In this document: one piece after another, positions 46,201 through 57,215 of the stretch
Position numbering within the stretch: position 1 is the stretch's first letter
Layout of the letters: every line of letters begins with the position of its first letter
NCBI GenBank assembly: GCA_037043015.1
Contig: CM073321.1
Span: forward strand, 42,056,420 to 42,120,419
Reading direction: 5' to 3'
Length of the DNA: 64,000 nucleotides
Origin: Bryum argenteum
Lineage: Eukaryota; Streptophyta; Bryopsida; Bryales; Bryaceae
Notes under the pieces: generated by a model
Seen by the model: the letters and a program-made list of their open reading frames with translations, nothing else
What the model was told of the DNA's origin: nothing
Database searches by the model: none
Position numbers and translations under genes: made by a program

Positions 46201-49110
46201 GATACTCCGAGGCGCATCAGCAGAAGTTCGGTGATCTAATGCAAAAGTATTTGAACAATCTAAAGTGTTTCACAAATGGACCAGATAGAGAAGGGTCGAC
46301 GAGGTTTTTAAGCGATCTGCAAGAGTCGCATGTGAAAGAGATTAGCAATGCCAAAAGAGCAACCTCTACTAGACCGGCTACGACAGACTTGAGAATTGAT
46401 CTCTACCGGGTCCTCATCTAGATCTACAGGTCGAGACCAAAGTTTAGATTGAAAATCAGATCTAGATCTGAAATGTTTCCACGTCTGTACTAAGTTGGGC
46501 CCATGTACACGTGCCACCGACTGTCTACGTTCTCTTGAACTCACCCCCGACCTACTTAACAACCTTTGTGTAAACATGGAATGGCGCAATGTACAAAAAA
46601 CAATCAATTAAGCATCGGTTGACAAGAACCCATTGACAGAGGTTGCCCCAACAAATGAAATAAGGCGGCAAGTTTCCTCCTCAACCTCGTCCGACCCAAG
46701 TCTACACCACTACATGGGCAGCAGAGAAGCAATGATAGACAACCCCGAAGGCTCCATTTTTCATAAAACAACTACAACAATGAATCAAGGTACGTAAAGA
46801 AAACCTCTCGGGAGTTTCAATCTGATGAACACAGCGTCAAACCAATCATGTCAGCTCCACGTGGTGTTTCAACAGATGTCCAACCACCTTATGTCAAGTT
46901 ACTGACTGTCCGATCCTGCCAGCACGACCCTTGAGCGCATTACAACGCCTAGCAAGATACAATACTGATCCTTTCTACCCCCTCTAAAGTCTATGGTTTG
47001 AGATTGATAGATTATGTCGCAATTGGAATGAACTAAAATCCAAACCCGCCCATCTTATGTCTGATGAGGTCGAGGTAGTTGCCCCACATGTCTGAAGACT
47101 GACCATCGTCAACACCCCCAATCTTCAATATTTGACCTAGAACTAGGTTCTCAAGACAGACACCAAAGTCATCCAAAATCAACTCACAGTTATAAACAAC
47201 ATGTCACAAGTCCAGAAGATATAGACTCCACCTTGATCTATCAAGTTTATGACGTGTATAACACCTGTCAAGGGGCAATCCAATTGCTATTCCTCCCACA
47301 CTACCTACCATCTTGACTCATCCACACGAGCCGGATATACTGACTTTAGATGAATCACAAGTGCCGCGGACAACCACTCTCCTAGTCCAGTGTGCGGCGG
47401 GTACAGTTTTGACTGGTCAGAGTATACTACAACAAGTTGTCTGCATACCAATACAGTTGATTCAACACCCAAATGGGTATAATGAGACTTGGTATGTACT
47501 CCAGATAACAGTAAGTTCAACAATGACAATCCCGTCACAGACCCAAACGACCATGAGTCTACTTACCACCAATCCATACGTAGCATCTCAATCTCAGCAA
47601 CAACCCACACCTACCCTTTGTATTGCCTACGGCACCTGACAACAGTCTTACCGACAAGAACAACTGCAGAGAAACTTGTAGTCATGCCGACCTTCTAGGA
47701 AGGTAAATGTGCCATTATCCATGTGAATTGATTTCTTAAAGCACTTATTCTATATAGAAAAGCCGATCGTACGATTCTGCATTGCGTTATTTAGTAACCT
47801 CCTAGTCGATGCTAAAATTATAACCAATTTACTATTCAGAGATTGACCCTACCCTTCCAAGACCTACCAAGTCTACAAGAGGCTTCTAAATATCGCAACC
47901 ATGACATTGATAATGATGACCATGCAAATCTGCAGTTCCGTAGTATAACGCAGGACTACAAATAGTAAGCTGATAACTATTATCAACGCATGATGAAACT
48001 TGCCAGCAAATTCAATGTTATCCCAGTCCACAATTACTACTACGCAATTTTTGAGCTAGGTCTTGAAGTATTTGCAAGTAGCGACATTCGAACTATCCAC
48101 GTCGACACAGGCCTAGACCAAGCAGTCGTACAACAACAATTTCAACCATAGCCACTACCACACCAATCCATTCAACATCCACATCGAGGAGTCGACTTCC
48201 TCGCGACACCAAGACGGATATTTCCATGCTCTCTCTGTTAGTTGTTGGATCCTTCAAGCTACATGTGTCCTATACTAAAATTCCTTGAGTGGTTAAGTTT
48301 CTAATCCAATAGAAGAAAGAAACCAAGTCTGACACATCACCAGTCGTGATCGAGGAGGCTTCGTCTAATTCTCTTGTAACGGTAGCGGCTATTGCAAGAA
48401 GTAAGTCGACACGCGAACAATCTCCACTCAACCAACAAGCCCACGAGCCAATTGACTGGCCAGTCCAAGAGGTCTTACATGATCAAATGATGCCAGAAGC
48501 TTGCCAGCTCCAATTAGAGGTGGGACCACCTTCTTCCTTGAATGGTCCGCATTTGCCAGAGGAATCTACACCAACCTATCGGAACAGGGACGCATTACTG
48601 CAACTACTGATCACACATTAAGAGGAACCGACACAATTGACCCGACTACGACGACATTGGAGGACTTACACTTGCAAATTTTGGACAAGCTCTAAGCTCC
48701 TAAAATGCAAATATCCTTGATTGACCTTCTTCTACTCTTGACGACTCTCACTACTCTTGACGACTCTGACTACACTCGTGAGAAGACAACTAAATCGACC
48801 TGGCTCATTCAACTAGGTTGACATGGCCAACTCAACAACTAACGAAGTCATGGTTGCAGCAACAAATACCAGTAACCGACACATGCCGATCATATTACTG
48901 TCAGTTGATAAGAAGGGTAGTTGAAGATGCCTTCATTGACGGTGGTTCTGGAGTCAACATCACCAGTGAAGAAGAGCAACGACAATTGTGACTTTCCAAG
49001 TACTCTCCAGCATCTTTTAATGTCAAGATGGCCAACGACACACTTGCTCAACCCAAAAGATTGCTCAAAGATGTCTAGATCCACATCCATAACATTCCCT
49101 ACACAAAAAG
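46200..49110 (+). pseudogene. Ty3/gypsy retrotransposon remnant (gag and protease)
   Basis: A retropepsin-type segment at 48900-49110 reads LIRRVVEDAFIDGGSGVNI, then PASFNVKMANDTLAQP and IHIHNIPYTKS. DGGSG stands where DSGA/DSGS is usual, as in many plant gypsy proteases. Two in-frame stops (near 48989 and 49076) show decay. A gag-like stretch lies at 47965-48160 (NYYQRMMKLASKFNVIPVHNYYYAIFELGL). A linker with AIARSKS near 48390 is typical just before protease. No reverse transcriptase or integrase follows, so the element is truncated after protease. The left boundary is uncertain. Confidence 0.65.
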
Positions 49111-49624
49111 TATGGTCGTCGTGGAGGGAAATACATGTATGTGAGCATAGAGTAGTGAGCGGTGAACAATTTTTTGAAAATTTTAATGGAGATTTAAAAA
49201 CTAAGGTATCCTATTACCAAGATTTAGTATTCAATGAACATTATTAGGATGTTTTTCCTGAAACTAATGGCCCTTAAATCTGTGAAAGTTTAGTATTTTG
49301 TCATTGTTAAATGTGTATATAATATACTCTATTACAAAATCAAGGCTGACGTCATGAATTAAATACACTTGAGCATGATTTAAACTTTCAAATATTGTAC
49401 ACTTCTACTATGAACAAGATTGACAATATCATCATCGTATCTGTGGTAGTGAAAATCAAATCTTATATTTAAATTTGACAAAGAAGGCTCCTTAAGAATT
49501 TTCATACCCAAATTTCCATGGATTAATCGTCAGATCATTCCTCTTGATGTGTCGATTTCAACCAAGCTTATTTGGATATGATCGTTGTAACGTGGTGGTC
49601 CGGCTTGAAAATCCCATGGCTTCA

Positions 49625-49966
49625 TGTGTCACGGACATACATTAAAAACTTGTAGAAGATTCCTTAAAGAGATGTCACCGACATACATTAGAAACTTCTA
49701 GAAGATTGAGAAGCGTCTTGAAGCATCCTAATTAAAAGGAAGTCGCTTGAGAAGCTTCCTATGTGGTAGTATATATAGGAGTCGAGGCTGAAAGGCTCTT
49801 CAGTCTCGACAACACATCCCTTGGAGTTCTAACTCACATTTCTTGGTGTTGTTCGTGTACTCGTTTTGTTAATCCAAATTCTTGTTAGTTTCTGTTCTAA
49901 ATATCCTTGTGTCTTTCCGTGTCCTTAACAGTTTGTCGAGACTATACACATTCTTGATATCAGAGC
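49625..49966 (+). mobile_element. LTR with primer-binding site (copia-like remnant)
   Basis: A candidate LTR runs from TGTGTCACGG (49625) to CTATACACA (49950). It has a TATATATA box at about 49770 and an internal duplication of about 38 bp (ACATACATTA(A/G)AAACTT). Four bases on, TGATATCAGAGC (49955-49966) closely resembles the initiator-Met tRNA primer-binding site used by many plant retrotransposons. No internal coding region follows on the plus strand. Confidence 0.65.
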
Positions 49967-50374
49967 TAGTTCTATCTTGTTAGAGTGTAGATTACCCCCA
50001 ACTCGAAGATGTACTAGTGCGTGGGAGGTTGCGGATTACCCTCTTTTAAACTAATATATCCGGGATTACAATATTGGAGTCTCGTCCTTCTTGGAGAGAG
50101 TGGATTACCCTTCTTCTGATTTTTCAGGCGTTTTAGAGGTTGCAACACAATATTCATTAATTTGAGAGTTAATAATCCTCTCAAAATGAAATTGAGAGGT
50201 TTTAGAATGATGTTTTGTTGTACACAAATAACTTAGAAAGTTATGAATCTTAAAGTTTCCATTCAAATTATAGTATAATATGGGGGAAAGTTTGTGCATT
50301 GTAGAGTTTCCAAGCCGGACTTCCAATTGATTAATATAAAGACCGGAGTAATTTTGGAATGGACACCAGGTCAT

Positions 50375-50600
50375 GAGCTCCGTAGTTGGATGAGAAAGAG
50401 TCTTTGTATAACAAAGGTGGTCCGAGTTCGATTCCGATTGGACTCGTGTGAGTCGCTAAAATGTACACATGACTTGGTACTGCTAAGTGAGCTTCGGCGG
50501 GCAGGAAAATATTTGCTACCAACCAACCACGTACCCTTTATTGTGACATGTATGAAACACATAAACATCAGTGGTGCTAACCACTACTACCTTTTATAAC
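50375..50600 (+). mobile_element. tRNA-derived SINE-like element
   Basis: TAGTTGGATGAG (50383-50394) fits an internal RNA polymerase III A box and GAGTTCGATTCC (50425-50436) a B box, at tRNA-like spacing. The phrase GGTGGTCCGAGTTCGATTCC is what one expects of plant tRNA-derived SINEs. The 3' boundary and tail are not clear. Confidence 0.5.
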
Positions 50601-50994
50601 AAATTAAATACATGTTATCATTTTTATTCACATAAATCAATCGACAAAAGTATTAAATGGAAAGAACAAATCAACACTATAATATAGTATAGAAATATAT
50701 TTTCATAAATGCGTACAATGTATTTTTGATTTCAAATGAAACCCAGTACCACAAACAAAGTGTTGCTCGAAGTGAGCTTAGTGACTTGAAAATAGTCCAT
50801 ATTCCATTGATACTACCAACATCCTAAACCACACATCCTTGTAGATCATTTGGTCTAACATATCTTCTATATTTATAAATTCCTATAATCTTTTGAATTT
50901 GAAACAAAAGATTATTATTTCTAAGTCGTAAGACAAAGCCATGACTATGTAGTTGTTACAATACACAAATACGATTTCAATACATATAAGACCT

Positions 50995-52590
50995 TCAAGC
51001 ATTAGAATATTCAACTATAGTATCGTGAATGACTTTAATTTGATCCACTGGAATTTTCAAAGTGCACTCGGTTGTATCCTTCTTGACCTTTGACTTCCAT
51101 GAAGTCATCAATGAAGCTGTATTCTCCCACAAAGGAGGTTGAGTATCGTCAACCTTCCAACGCAATCCTTTGACCGAATTCCATCCATTGTAGGTCTCTT
51201 GCACATCTCGATCCCTTGATGCAGGCCGAAAGAATTGAATAAGGATGCAATTTGGCTGCTCGGGGTTTATGTTCGGATATGACAACGCTCGAGCAATCCA
51301 CACCGGTCGTGAGTCACCATCAGCTGGCCGAATAGCAAGAAAGTATCCTTCATAAACATCACGAGCTACACGAAAAGATGGTTGAGGGCGATCTCGGATC
51401 TCTCCAACATATGCCTCATCTTCTCCAAACTCCTCACGAAGTTCGCCATCTTCGGCAAATTGGTCCTCCAAAGTCGCATCTATTCTGGACAATGGCCAAA
51501 ATCCGTCCCGAAGAACATTCGATGGTTCAATGGGAACCTCTAGTGCTGCCTTCACAGCCCGCCAATATAACACAAGATGTTCATAGCATCTTCTATACTC
51601 TCCAGTTCTATCTTCATCAGACATTGTCTCCCAGTACTTGATAAATCTAGAAATGCCCTTCACAATGTCCTCCACACTCCTCATTGCACGATGCGTCGTA
51701 GGAGTTGGATCACCACGCGGCCACAAAGAACGACCTTCCGAGTCCTCTCTCCACAACTGAATTCCGGTTGTATCATTTGGCAACCAATCTTCTGCTGTGC
51801 ACGAAACCTTGCACTTCATCACAGGACAACCTGTAGAATCCAAAAAATACTTGAATTGTTGTGCCTTCGTAAGACCAACAAGTGCTTCCCCTCCATCCCT
51901 GATAAACCCATCGATAAATCCTTTAAAATCCGGCACCTCTTCAACAAGGTGGGGGATGGCTGGAATAGATTCCACGTCCATGAAAGATTTTATGAGTAAC
52001 GGAATAGTAGGGAAATTGTCTTTCCTCAACAACATGCTCCACCTCCCAAACATTGCAGCGATGTCATCATGGATATACCCAACCAACATGAAATTGACGT
52101 ATACCTCGCGGAAGATCTTCTTTGCGACAAGGAGAGACCAAAAACAGAATACATATCTATTTTTGTCGTCCCCTGCTGCATTGTCCATCTGAACATTGAG
52201 AATTGGCGGAAGAGGAATCCCTCGAAGTGGAAGAGCTGGTGTCTGGACGGAGTGACGATACGCAAGTCTCCGCACCTTGGAGAACAGCATCAAAGATAGG
52301 TGCCGAACTTGCCGAACAAAAAGCTCACTTGAAGAGTACTTTGGTGGCAACTCTATATCTCGGAGCAGCTTAGCAAAAGAGCCCACCGTGTAATTTGAAT
52401 CGTGTGCGAAAATATCTAGACTGTAATGTGCGTAGCGTACATCTCCGTGGCCATGAGCGATGATTCCTGTGACGGATACTGGTAGCTTCATCAGACCATT
52501 GAGTTCCTTACTCTTGTGAGAAAAGACAAGGGAAGCGGTCTTCGCATGATCCATTTCGTCATGCATAATGTGCACAAGGAGGAGAAGCAT
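50995..52590 (-). CDS. DUF7869-like transposase-related protein, N-terminally truncated
   Basis: Single open frame of 531 residues. The N-terminal half reads HIMHDEMDHAKTA, then GIIAHGHGDVRYAHYSLD and VGSFAKLLRDIE. It then shows ILNVQMDNAAGDDKNRYVF and the FMLVGYIHDDIAAMFGRWS block, which together match the RNase-H-like pattern of DUF7869 proteins (usually D-N-x-K-N and GHTH-x-DID). These proteins are widespread in plants and animals and thought to derive from transposases. Here GHTH has become GYIH and the DID Asp is Ala, so catalysis is unlikely. The family's usual N-terminal part is missing: the frame begins only about 45 bp from the start of the divergently oriented methyltransferase-like gene. 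The frame itself is intact over 1.6 kb, so decay is recent or it is kept. Confidence 0.65.
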   Translation of the reverse strand: MLLLLVHIMHDEMDHAKTASLVFSHKSKELNGLMKLPVSVTGIIAHGHGDVRYAHYSLDIFAHDSNYTVGSFAKLLRDIELPPKYSSSELFVRQVRHLSLMLFSKVRRLAYRHSVQTPALPLRGIPLPPILNVQMDNAAGDDKNRYVFCFWSLLVAKKIFREVYVNFMLVGYIHDDIAAMFGRWSMLLRKDNFPTIPLLIKSFMDVESIPAIPHLVEEVPDFKGFIDGFIRDGGEALVGLTKAQQFKYFLDSTGCPVMKCKVSCTAEDWLPNDTTGIQLWREDSEGRSLWPRGDPTPTTHRAMRSVEDIVKGISRFIKYWETMSDEDRTGEYRRCYEHLVLYWRAVKAALEVPIEPSNVLRDGFWPLSRIDATLEDQFAEDGELREEFGEDEAYVGEIRDRPQPSFRVARDVYEGYFLAIRPADGDSRPVWIARALSYPNINPEQPNCILIQFFRPASRDRDVQETYNGWNSVKGLRWKVDDTQPPLWENTASLMTSWKSKVKKDTTECTLKIPVDQIKVIHDTIVEYSNA

Positions 52591-52634
52591 CTTCTTCGGA
52601 ACCTCGCTTCTAACCCAACTGACTCTGCACCGAT

Positions 52635-54580
52635 GGACATTGACGACAATGACGAAGACAACCTCTCCATTTTACCAGTCGCACTTGATCCAATCTCTTC
52701 TCCTTCTTCACCTGATGCAGTGCCCAAGTCTCGTGCAAACAGGAAGCGACGCCACGCTGTTGCAGAGGCAATTGTAGATCTTGAGCAAGAATCCGAAGAA
52801 AATGCTCCCCTCTCAGAAGACATTGCAAGGCCTGAAGATGCTGATCTGACTCAGGCTTCAGCGGGAGCCGCAAACAATACAATTCGACGCGGTGCAAGAT
52901 TGACTCAACTTTCTACAGGTGGACTTACGAATGCTGGGTCCCCACCTCACTCATTCACCGTTGACCACAATTCGCAGCAGTCCCCACGACGCCTCAGCCA
53001 GCCAATATTTGCCAGACGTCCTCTTCCGAAACCCAATCACATTAGTAGCAGCTCGTCGTCGAAAATATCAGTCACTCGGCCAATGTATCTGGAGAAGGGA
53101 AACATTGGAGATTTAGTTCACCAGTCATCGAAGACTGCAAAATGGGATTCGCAAATCCTAGATATCGTCGAGCACATCAAGAAGGTATTATTTCATACAT
53201 TTGTTATTCAAAATCTCCCTTATTACGTTTTGTACTTGTAAATCTATAAGCCACTTTCTAATTTTTGACTTGTATCTCAGATTAGAAAAAACCGTAAGTA
53301 CCCGTGCTCGGCGATGGAGTATGAACCCAAGCATCCAGGGATTGATTCCATTTTTGCAGATGCTTCCGAGAACTTGCCTGTACCGGGTGTGTCTCCAACA
53401 GAAATTCCATCCTGGAACCGGCGTGACAAAACCTACTTTGAGAGCCTCTTCGTGTTTGCCGCGTATCATTTGACAGATGTTGGAGCCATTCTTCTGATGC
53501 ATCCAAAATGTCGTAGAATCGAGCGTACTCTTGATTCTGAGTCGCATACACATAGTTTTCGTCTCGTTCGAGACTGGTGGGGGTATAATCCCCTCCCTAT
53601 GGCCTCTATCGTGCCTAAACCAAAAGAGGTACGGACCAGATTCTACTTTCCAATTTCACAATTCATGATTATTGTCTTCTATGTTTTTATGTTAACGTAT
53701 GTATACTTGTGTTTTGCAGACTCACTGCTTCAATATCACAGTGTATGTTCGTAAAAAGTATGTTTCGAAGTTCCAAACTCGGCAAGTGGCACACGCATAT
53801 GCGGGTGTGGCAATCGTACCTGATGAGGAAGACCACCTCTCTAACATTGCAGACAAAGAGACATTGAATTATCGTCCGGATGGTACGCCATGGCGAGGCT
53901 CACGAGAGAAGGACCCCTCTTTCATTCAATGTTTCGTTGATTGTCTCACGGACGAAGGGGGTATTATCTTCGACTGGAGCGCAAGTACAGGTAATGTTTC
54001 TAAAAACTCTACATTAAAATTCGTTTATATATTTTGCATTTCTAATGTGGGCAACTGATTTTTTAGGTGCATCTCTGATTGCTTGTGCGCGCTCCAACCG
54101 ACACCTCATCGCCATGGATCCTGACGAAGAAATCTTTGATGGTGTACTAGCGGATTACAAGAATGGTCCTCCCGGTGATGAAGAAAGTGGAGAATCGGCC
54201 CCTCCCACAGATTATGACTCTGACGAACCGGTCGTGAAGAAGCCACAAAAGTTCATTGCTGTGTAATACCATCTTGTATATTATTTCTAGATTTTTAAAT
54301 TACGCACTTACAAATCGGTAGTATTGACTTTCTTTATACTTTTAGGAACGCAGGTCTGAAAGAGCGATTGACTTGCAACTTTCATCTCTACAAGAGCCCT
54401 CCATCAAAATTCACCCTACCAATGTACGCTGAGCGTCTTGCTCAAGAGTTTGTTCAAGCTCCATCTCCCATTTTGTCTGACACTCTACGTCGACGTTATA
54501 GCAATAGTGTGCTTAAGTTTATAGATTTTGAGGCTGATGAGTGTGATCAGCACTTTAATGGTACTACACCTTCAGCCTAG
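52635..54580 (+). CDS. Beta-class amino-methyltransferase-like protein, 4-5 exons
   Basis: Predicted exons: 52635-53184 (donor GTATTA), 53281-53627, 53721-53990 and 54066 to about 54250, plus a last exon from about 54347 to 54580 whose donor is unclear. The N-terminus is acidic and Ser-rich with a basic KSRANRKRRH patch. The conserved part reads DSIFADASENLP, YFESLFVFAAYHLTDVGAILLMHP, then WRGSREKDPSFIQCFVDCLTDEGGIIFDWSASTGASLIACARSNRHLIAMDPDEEIFDGVL. The last block matches motifs X-I of N6-adenine/N4-cytosine DNA methylases (D-x-F/W-x-G/S-x-T-G then IG-x-D-x-D). The substrate-side block precedes it, the circular order of the beta class. A clear DPPY/W is not seen, FADASENL standing in its place, so activity is doubtful. 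Start chosen at the first Met of the acidic segment; upstream exons may have been lost. Confidence 0.55.
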
Positions 54581-54599
54581 TGTGTGATTTGCTTACTGA

Positions 54600-55589
54600 C
54601 AGGTACGGGACATCGTAGCGCCATACATTCGTAGTTTACCATGATCTATTACTTCTATACTATCTATATGTGTTTTTCAATATATACGGTTTTATATTTT
54701 TATTTATCGTGATTATCGTTTATAGCTTAATCTACACTAAGTGCTTCAAGTATTACTCTAAGTATCTCAATACGATGTTATCTAAAGCCATGCTTGCCTT
54801 TAATGGTGACGTCAGCCCTAATTTTGATGTAACTTCTGAAATATCTAAGCATTGGTGTATCTAAATATTTAAGTTTAAAACTCAATGCAGACTAAAAGTT
54901 TCGGAAGGTTTTTTTATTTTTCATTGGAGTGATTAAATCTTGCCAATGTTGGTAGGGGCTATAGTCCAATATTTGTATAGCTCAGGATAGCTGCTGTAAG
55001 ACGCAGTGCAACGCTCAAACGAGGGCGAGGAGAATCGAACTCGGACCACTACAATGCCACGTGAATGTCTTTGTGTACACCTTACAAGGAGAGACGGAAA
55101 GACGACATGTAGTTATAAATTTCAGATTATATAAATGAAGCATCTACATATAATTCTGACAAGTATAATTGGAAATTGATGACGTCAGCCCTAATTAGTC
55201 TGCAAATATTAAAATCAATAAAATAAACTTATTGATTACCTAAAGGGCCATCCGAAAGTGGGGGTATAGATTTTGTATATGATTTGAATTGTATTGGTTA
55301 CACATGATGATGCTAGCCCATAATTTAATTAACTTTTATTTAAACTTGCAAATGTGGATTATTTATGAAATATTGTATGACCTCAATACCATGAAAATAA
55401 ATGAATTTAGGACCTATATCCACGGTTTTGGGTACTTTCATGCCTAACAAAAACCATTTCAAAATTTCAAAACCACCCATTCCATGTTAATAGGGCCATT
55501 AACTTTTTAATTTTTTTCTTCTTACCGCTCAAACTTTACCACTCACCGCTAACCGCTCAACGCTCAACGCTCACACAGGTGGTCCCCCC
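54600..55589. other. AT-rich spacer with SINE-like B box
   Basis: No gene seen. On the minus strand at about 55028-55050, GTGGTCCGAGTTCGATTCTCC repeats the B-box phrase of the SINE-like element at 50.4 kb, so a SINE fragment is likely. GGTGACGTCAGCCCTAATT-type phrases recur at 54805 and 55178. 55540-55575 is a short CGCTCAAC tandem repeat, and a C-run of 13 lies at about 55585. Confidence 0.4.
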
Positions 55590-57215
55590 CCCCCCGCAGT
55601 GACGGTCGAAGTTGGAGGTGATCAACATCCAGACCTCGGGATTCTTGATGTGAGGATCGGTCACGGTGTCTGCCCAGACATTAAGGAATTCTTAAAAGTA
55701 TGGACTCTCCGTGTCGTCCACTCCCACTCCCAGAGACAGATCGCAAATCGATCAAGCCGATGTTACACTTGTTAGATTGGCTCCAGGCGTAGTCCTTGTC
55801 CCAAATCTCAAATCTGAATTCCGATGAGTAGAAGTGCCGCGTGTAAACAATTGGTGCAGGAGCTTCAAACGAACGCCAGACAACATGGGCCTTCCATGTC
55901 CGCAGGGCAACGATCTTCGCGTCGTCAACCTTCTTGTCTCAAATCAACTGTTTCGCAGCCTCAACGTGGTGCTGCCCATTGATAATCCGGAACCGACAAG
56001 TTTGGACCAGAACTTCCCAATCCCAAATCTCAGGCTCATCTTTAATCTTCGGCATAATGCTGATAGTTTGCCTCGAACTAACATAGAGGGAGTTCATCAA
56101 GATGTTTTTGTAATGGGCGATTCCGGTCGGTTCCAAAGATCGCACGATAAACCTTGGTTCTGCAGGGTCGAGCAGGTCGATCAACACGTCAAGCGGATTG
56201 TCGCGACCGAAGACATAACAATCTGCAGAGTTTCACCGATAGTCCTTGAGAGCCTTCGTCGCTTCCTCAAATTTGATCTCCTTCTCCGAGACAACCACGT
56301 TCATTGTGGGGTTCATGAACGTAAGTGCGCTGCCGGAGGATTTGCTCCTTTTGGAGCCAGAGTTCGATGAGATCGGGTTTGCCTGCTTCGATTCCTGCCC
56401 GCCTAGACTTCCCTCAGGAGTACCTAAACGTGACGGAGCATTTTCGGATGGAGCTGGCAACAGTAGATTCCCGGTCCCTTTCATCAGAGCCTTCCCTTTC
56501 TTCTTCGCAGTCTCGAAATCAGTCAGAGCCTTCCAAATCTGCGCCGTGTATGGAATGTAGGATCTCACAAAGGCTTTTGGCGACGAAACATTCGGTAGCA
56601 ATCTGGTGTCGAGATGATGCAGCTGAGTGGGATCGACCTTCCCGACCATATAATTGCGGATGAAGTCGTGGGAGAATCGGACTTCATTTGGCGGAAACAC
56701 AATGGTGAAGACGAAATCTTCGACCTCCAATGCTTCGAACTTGATCACGAGGTATGCGTCTTCATAAGTAACAAGCCCGATGAAGGCATCAAGACACAAA
56801 GGTAAAAATGCCCCGTGAGACCCCAATTGTTGGTAGAAGAAGAAATGGGTCCTGTTCATTGGACAAATAGACCAAGAGAGGATGGAATTGTTCTTGGGGG
56901 TCCACAACCTCCCCCATTGCGCGTCCTCAGCAATAGCTGCAAGCGGATTGTCTGTTGTTTCGAGATCTACCGGTTCAAGGAATCCCTCCAGTGCTTGCAT
57001 GTTGTAAGTGACCTGTGGATAACCAATTTACAGAGGACGAATTAGCTAGACTCGAGCTAAATGGACACATCAAATCAGCATATGGATATAAGGTGGACTC
57101 TTACTTCAGGAACAGACTCTTGCTCCTCTGTTTCCATATGGACCTCAACTTCAGGCTCGGCAGGTGCATTCGCAGCCATCTGAACAAATTTGGCAGTGGT
57201 TTTGGTTCTCGGCAT
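55590..57215 (-). pseudogene. ParB-like (NGQHH motif) pseudogene, copy 2
   Basis: Exon 1 (57215-57105) starts MPRTKTTAKFVQMAANAP and ends at a GTAAGA donor. Exon 2 starts after CCACAG at 57013 and runs in phase through ILSWSICPMNRTH, FLPLCLDAFIGLV and a basic Ser-rich linker to a TGA at 56233. The frame reopens at once (NSADCYVFG) into SLYVSSRQTISIMPKI and RFRIINGQHHVEAAKQLI, a TGA near 55936, then KIVALRTWKAHVVW and FYSSEFRFEIW to a frameshift near 55700. A homologous tail (NPEVWMLITSNFDRH) continues to about 55610. The SL-x-S-x-Q to NGQHH-x-EAA arrangement resembles ParB/Srx-fold proteins, which bind or cut DNA. It shares order and motifs with 1460-1713 plus 8202-9375. The palindrome array starts in its intron and continues upstream. 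Confidence 0.6.

Noticed and set aside
55020-55055. tRNA gene
   Set aside because: Only a T-arm-like stretch is present, the stem does not pair properly and no acceptor or anticodon arm can be drawn. A SINE fragment is more likely.
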